From Paramyrothecium sp. XJ0827 (taxonomy: Eukaryota > Ascomycota > Sordariomycetes > Hypocreales > Stachybotryaceae), in assembly GCA_020881915.1 (NCBI GenBank), contig JAJFPB010000010.1, positions 1,488,001 through 1,552,000 on the forward strand: a stretch of DNA of 64,000 nucleotides, read 5' to 3'. The position numbers and the translations under genes were made by a program. Shown here one piece after another: positions 59,264-64,000 of the stretch. The notes under the pieces were generated by a model. The model was not told the DNA's origin. It saw only the letters and a list, made by a program, of their open reading frames with translations, and did not search any database. Each line of letters starts with the position of its first letter. Position 1 is the first letter of the stretch.

Positions 59264-62200
59264 TTAAGCTCGCCGGCTCATGGCTGCCGTTGCACCAGCT
59301 GCGGCAAGATCCTGCTTCCCGCTCGCGCTTCGCCCCGCGGCTCGAGGCAAGCCGCTCGTCCCCACCGGGATGCCGCCTAGTCCGCCATTGCCTCCCGTGC
59401 CGCCACTTGTTCGCTTGTTGACGCTGGAGGCAGTAGCTGCCGTTGCACCAGATACCCTCCTAGTGGCACCAGAGAATGGCTTGTGCGGGCTTGGTCCAGT
59501 ACGTGCCGACGGCCCCCCCCTGGCGCCGGCTGCTGGGGGCTCTGGTAATGGCCGGGGAGCTGACACAGTGTTTGCGCGTCTCACGGGTGACGGGTCGCGG
59601 ACTGGTATCCTCGCGAGTGGCGCAACGGTCTTGTGACCCGTGATGAACTCGTGGCGTATCGCGTCTTCAGGCTTCAATCGCCTGTCTGGATCCCACCGCA
59701 GGCAGCGGGCCACGAAGTCGAGGAATGCCTCATCATCACACTTGAGCACCTGCTGCAGTGTCTTCGAGGACGGCCGTCGCCGGCGTCCCTTGGATGAAAC
59801 TGTCAGTCTAGGCTTGCCGTTGGAATCGAAAAACAGCTTCTTCCGTGTGCTCTTCTCAATCAAATGCTTCTCAGGTGGCCCAAAGACCTCCATGATGCAT
59901 GCAAGCTGCTCCTGCTCGTTCTCGCCCGGGAATATTGGCACACCAGTGTATAGTTCTGCAAGAATGCACCCGACACTCCACATATCGATGGGTAGGCCGT
60001 ACGTCATACCAAGAATGACTTCTGGTGAACGGTAAAATCTAGACTGGATATACGTGTATACCTTCTCTGATTCAAAACAGCTTGAACCAAAGTCAATGAC
60101 CTTGATCTCCGCATGCAGAGGATGACGCAGAAGGATATTTTCCGGCTTGAGATCGCAGTGAATGACCTTGTGCTGCTTAAGAAGATTCAGTGAGCTCAAC
60201 ATCTGCTTCGTGAAGCGCCTGATGATACGCAGAGAAAAGCCTCGGAAGGCGTGTGCCTTGATCAGCTCGTACAGATTCATGTCGAGCAATTCCGTTGAGA
60301 TGCAAAGATGACCACGGAAGTAAAAGCTTTGAGTAAAGCTGACCATGCTGTGTTTGTTCTTGGAATCCTAATCGTTGTTAGCAGTAGGCTTTGAACACCA
60401 AGACTCTTCAATTTACCCATTCGCGAAGCTTCTGTAGGATGTTGACCTCAACAAGAGCTTGCTGGTGGAATCTCTTTTTGTTCCTGATAATTTTGATAGC
60501 AACAAGCACACCAAGCTTGTGGTCGATACACCTGACAACCTGTCCAAAACTACCTTTTCCAAGAACATCAATAATTTCATATCTGTAGGCAAGGTGATCG
60601 CCAGGTACGATGGTGTAGTCTCCTCGCTCGTCATCATAACCAAAGTTTGGTGCGTCAGATTGGAGATCCCCAACGACCTTTTCGGCGTTTTGAGTGCCAC
60701 AAAAGTAAACGTCGTTGTAGTCGATGATCTCGCCGCGTTCGTATAGATTGAGCTTCGCAATGCGAATGGCTTCTTGTGCACCGACTCGCTCTTTGGGAGT
60801 GGCACGCTTTCGTAGAGCATCTAAAGTTCTTGCTGCAATGTCTGTCTCTTTTCGCCGGGAACCCAACTTGCGCATTTCATCCTCAGCGCTTACATCGTCT
60901 TTGTCAAGCTCGGCGGTCCAAGCATCAAGGCCACGCATTGTAGCCGCGGACGCTTTTGGCTTCAGGATTCTTTGCATGACCGACGGATTGCGAGCCGTTG
61001 GCATTGCGGGGGATTGATTCGCCTCTTTAGCACTCCAAGTATCGCTGCGCACCCTGTCGTGACTACCCAATGTGGTGAGGCTCCCCGCCGAGCTTTTCCT
61101 CCTCCTTGACTCCAAATAGCCGCCGCCAGGAGCTGGCTTGTGCGAGATGCCCGAGCTCGATTGTTCAGTAGTAAAGACTTTAGATGCGGTAGCGGATGCT
61201 GGAAGTTGAGGTGGCGGCATGTCTGAAGAATAGTGTTGCGCCGGAATCTTCTCCGTAACATCAGATGCACCCTGGCCAACTTTCGGGTTGCTTCGTTTCC
61301 AAGACAGACTTAGTTTCCTCCTCAAGGAAGTGATAGAAGACGGCGTTGAAGGCTCGTCGTTATTCTGATCCAATGGTGGCGATTTATCCTTTGGCTTTTC
61401 GAGTGTTGGCGCTCGGGGCCCAGCAGGTTTGTGCAAAGTGTAATCCTCAAACACGTTCCCAGTCGCGTTGGTCCCGTCAGCGCCTGTCCTTGACCGTTTC
61501 AGAAATCCGGGATCGGGACCGCTTTTCGGCGCCGAAGACGACAAGAAGGGAGAGAAGCTGGGTTTTTGAGGAAGCTCTTTCGTTCCAGCGGACGATTCTG
61601 AGGAGCTGATATCTGGAGTCGGAGAAGTATGAGGGTTGGGGTTAATAGAACTGCTGCTCCTGAGAGGGGGAAGGTCAATAAGCTCGTCATGGCGACTCTT
61701 GGAGAAGAATGAGCTTTTGGACGCTGTCATGGGTGTTGTAGGCGTTTTGGGAATCATTCGAGACGCCGGCGGGCTCGATGGTCGGGCGGCGACACCATGG
61801 TCCTGCAGGGCAGCTACTTTCTCAGCCGTCGGAATGCTCAATGGACCAAGGTTGAGGGGTGGTAATGCAAGAGGCTGAAGGCTCTTCCTGCTCACGAAGG
61901 CTGCTGATGCAGCTCCCTTCTTCTCCGTCTCCAGAGCAGTTAGTGGCACATGTGTACTTTTCCTGGTACTCGGCTTCCGCTGCACTTTGGTAGGCTCAGG
62001 GAACACTGCCATGGAAATGCTACCCGTGGAGTTGCTATGAATGCTCATAGCATCAAATCCGCTCAACGCAGTTCGTTTCTTCTCGGAAAAGTAAGCATCC
62101 GCGGGCGAATCTTTCGGCGATTCATATGCCTTGGGTATGGCGGGAACTGGTGGGACATATTCGTCATCATCATGTGGCATTGGAATGTGCACTGTCGTAA

Positions 62201-63618
62201 GCTTGGGAGCAGGAAGTCGTGACGATACCGCTGGGTGTAACCCTCGCGGCTGCAAGGATCCGGTTGAAGTCCTTACAGTGTTGGCGCTCGTGGTCGACCC
62301 GATCGAGAGCCCGGAACTGTATGACTTCCTGCTAATATCCGGGGTTGTTCGTGCGGATGAGGGTGTGGCTGATGCCTTTCTCGGTATCATGGACGGCGAC
62401 CTGGAATCTGGACGTATGTCCCCTGGCGCCGGGAGTGGGACGTTCGAAACGTGGTTCAGGCTTTGAGATTGGGGCAGAGTGGACATCCGCCTCATGCGCC
62501 TAGTGTCTGTTGGGCTAATCGTCCTCGCCCCAAGTCCAGTCGCATGCGAGCCATGGCTTCCAGGCACCATAGAGGCTCTTCTTCCCGATGAAGAAGGGGT
62601 GTGTGTCTTACCGCCAGCCTTGGGTGAGCGAGGTACGAGAGCGGACAATCTATTGTGGTCGGGAGTGAGAGTGCTGCCAGCTACTTGACTAGGTCGCGGA
62701 GGAGGTTGTACAGATTTGGCCTTGGCCGCTCTTGAGCTAGACAGAATTCTTGTTGTATCCGATCCAGTGGCAGACGAGCTGTCTATGGATGTAGTCGTTA
62801 GATCGGCGGCGGATCTATCTGCCTGAAGGCTAGGGCGTCTCTTCTGAGGAATTCGGACTCCTCCATCAACGTCTCCCACTACACCAGGACCCATGGACTT
62901 CCGTGGAGGCTGTTTCATGTTGGAACTGGAGACTGGGGGATAATGGCTCTGCCGCCGACTTCGGATGGCCATTGAAGCAACCTGTGCATCGATAGGCCCG
63001 GTAGCATTAGACGTGGCGGAGGTAGCGCTGGGCTGCCTGCTCGAAGTGCTAGGTCTGCGTAGGATGGAGCCTGAGCGGCCTGGCCGATTGGATATAGGGG
63101 GATGGGATCCATCAGTGATGGTGCCATTATGGACTGGTCTCGATCTGTCCGTCATCTTGTGCTCGCCAGCCCCTTGAGTGTGAGCGCCCATGACGCCGCG
63201 AGCCTCGGTTGGCGAGGGTGACCCGTTCAGTTTCAACTCGCTCGAGGCTGATTCTATACTGGTCTGAAGATCATCGAAACTGACGGATGGGAGAAAGTCG
63301 TAAGTTGTCGTGGAGTGAGCAGGCTGAGTCGTGTCCCCATTTCGACCGAACGAAAACAGAGAGTGATTGTTGGTAGAAGAGGCGCTGAGCATTGGAGCAT
63401 TGGCAACGAGGCCCGAGTTCGTGAATTGCGAAGAAGGTAGTGGGAGATTCGACGCGTTGTTCTTGGTGCTAGAGTCCAAAGTCAGCGGGTTCAGGGTCAA
63501 GAGCTCGGTGCAAAGGTGTATCGGGTTCTGGCTGGGTAAGACGGGCAAAAGCGTACAAGTGAGTAGGGGATTGATTTGCTGGTCGCGACCAAGCCGAATT
63601 TCTTTGCTCCAAAACCAT
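59264..63618 (-). CDS. pom1: DYRK-family dual-specificity kinase, Pom1-like
   Basis: Three exons: 63557-63618 (MVLEQRNSAWSRPANQSPTH), 60417-63468 and 59264-60367, with introns of 88 and 49 bp. The product is 1,405 residues. Exon 1 rests on a clean donor (GTACGC), branch (CTGAC) and acceptor (CTCTAG) that restore frame; an ATG at 63392 is the single-exon alternative. Residues 1-~980 are disordered and Ser/Pro-rich. The kinase domain (~983-1281) has GKGSFGQV, VAIK (Lys ~1013), HCDLKPEN (Asp ~1110), DFGSSC and the DYRK activation loop YTYIQSRFYRSPE with the autophosphorylated second Tyr. LREWDSKNKHSMVSF and LLDMNLYELIK are typical of Pom1. In fission yeast Pom1 forms polar gradients that link cell size and polarity to mitosis and septum placement; filamentous homologues likely act in polarity and septation. 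Confidence 0.93.
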
Positions 63619-64000
63619 GGAGCCAGCACCCGGAGACGCAATGAAGGACTGGGTATCCGGACGTCACACAAGGGATGGGTGTCACACGGAAAGCAGCCTC
63701 TCAGTCCGGTCAGGGAGCTGAGTGCAGTCGGACGGCTACCTCATTCCGGGACAAAGGTACGCGATCGGGGCAGCTGCGGGCCTGAGGGAGGGTGGGCGTG
63801 CGTCGAAAAGGCCAGCGGGAGCCTGCCTCGTTGAGATTGCCTTGGACGAGACGATGGGCCGTCAGGTAAGGTACTGGAGGGAAAAGTAGATGTCGGGGCC
63901 CAAGCCGGTTGCAATCCAGGAGTAATGTAGGTTGTTTTTTTAACGAAAGGAGGGATGGGATGCAGCCAGTCGAATTGGCGGCTGGCACGGACGGTGGAGG
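63619..64000. other. 5' leader and promoter of the pom1-like gene
   Basis: Upstream of the proposed ATG only non-coding sequence is seen to the window end, with an AGGTAAGGTA patch near 63866. No further exon is supported. Confidence 0.45.

Noticed and set aside
63390..63671. Non-AUG N-terminal extension of the pom1-like protein
   Set aside because: The open upstream stretch is better explained by exon 1 at 63557-63618 joined through an 88-bp canonical intron that restores the frame exactly.

Overview
The window is nuclear DNA of a filamentous ascomycete (Pezizomycotina, most likely Sordariomycetes; a finer placement would be guesswork). The genes have short introns of roughly 50-160 bp with GTRNGT-like donors and CTAAC/CTGAC branch points, monocistronic spacing on both strands, and a typical fungal set: an ECM33 wall protein, a CFEM receptor-like protein, a GT62 mannosyltransferase and a Pom1-type DYRK kinase. 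I rebuilt all exons by hand from splice signals and frame continuity; no alignment was run.

Layout. 0-5 kb: the tail of a conserved low-complexity protein (+), an SLC25 mitochondrial carrier (+) and ribosomal protein eL22 (-). 6 kb: a small secreted Kex2-processed repeat peptide precursor (-). 7.2-17.3 kb: one enormous low-complexity PEVK-like protein of about 3,365 residues (-). 19.7-24 kb: RNA helicase Dbp5 (-), divergent from an SPF45-like splicing factor (+). 24.5-25.8 kb: ECM33/SPS2 GPI wall protein (-). 30-33.7 kb: 3-methyladenine DNA glycosylase (-), divergent from an Anp1/Mnn9-type mannosyltransferase (+). 35 kb: ESCRT-III Snf7/Vps32 (+). 38.4-41.3 kb: CFEM membrane protein (+). 41.6-47.2 kb: a giant MFS transporter gene (-). 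51.7 kb: a 76-residue Cys-rich microprotein (-). 59.3-63.6 kb: Pom1-like kinase (-). About 4 kb (25.8-29.9), 4.5 kb (47.2-51.7) and 7.4 kb (51.9-59.3) hold no gene I can defend.

The most notable signal is in the MFS gene. It stays open in one frame for 1,865 codons except for two internal UAG codons (codons 240 and 1172). Both would become Trp by a single A-to-G change. The second lies where I recall this family having a conserved Trp just before the first membrane helix, and it sits in the loop of a predicted hairpin. That is the signature of sexual-stage A-to-I mRNA editing, known in Fusarium and Neurospora, where UAG is recoded to UGG. The dbp5 gene also ends in UAG followed by 71 in-frame codons rich in Q/P/FG. 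Both are testable hypotheses; pseudogenisation or sequence error are the alternatives. Second in interest is the Kex2-repeat peptide precursor with YPG cores.

The genes do not form one pathway. Secretion and cell-wall functions recur (ECM33, GT62 mannosyltransferase, CFEM protein, Kex2 peptide), as do RNA metabolism functions (Dbp5, SPF45, eL22), but no biosynthetic cluster is visible.
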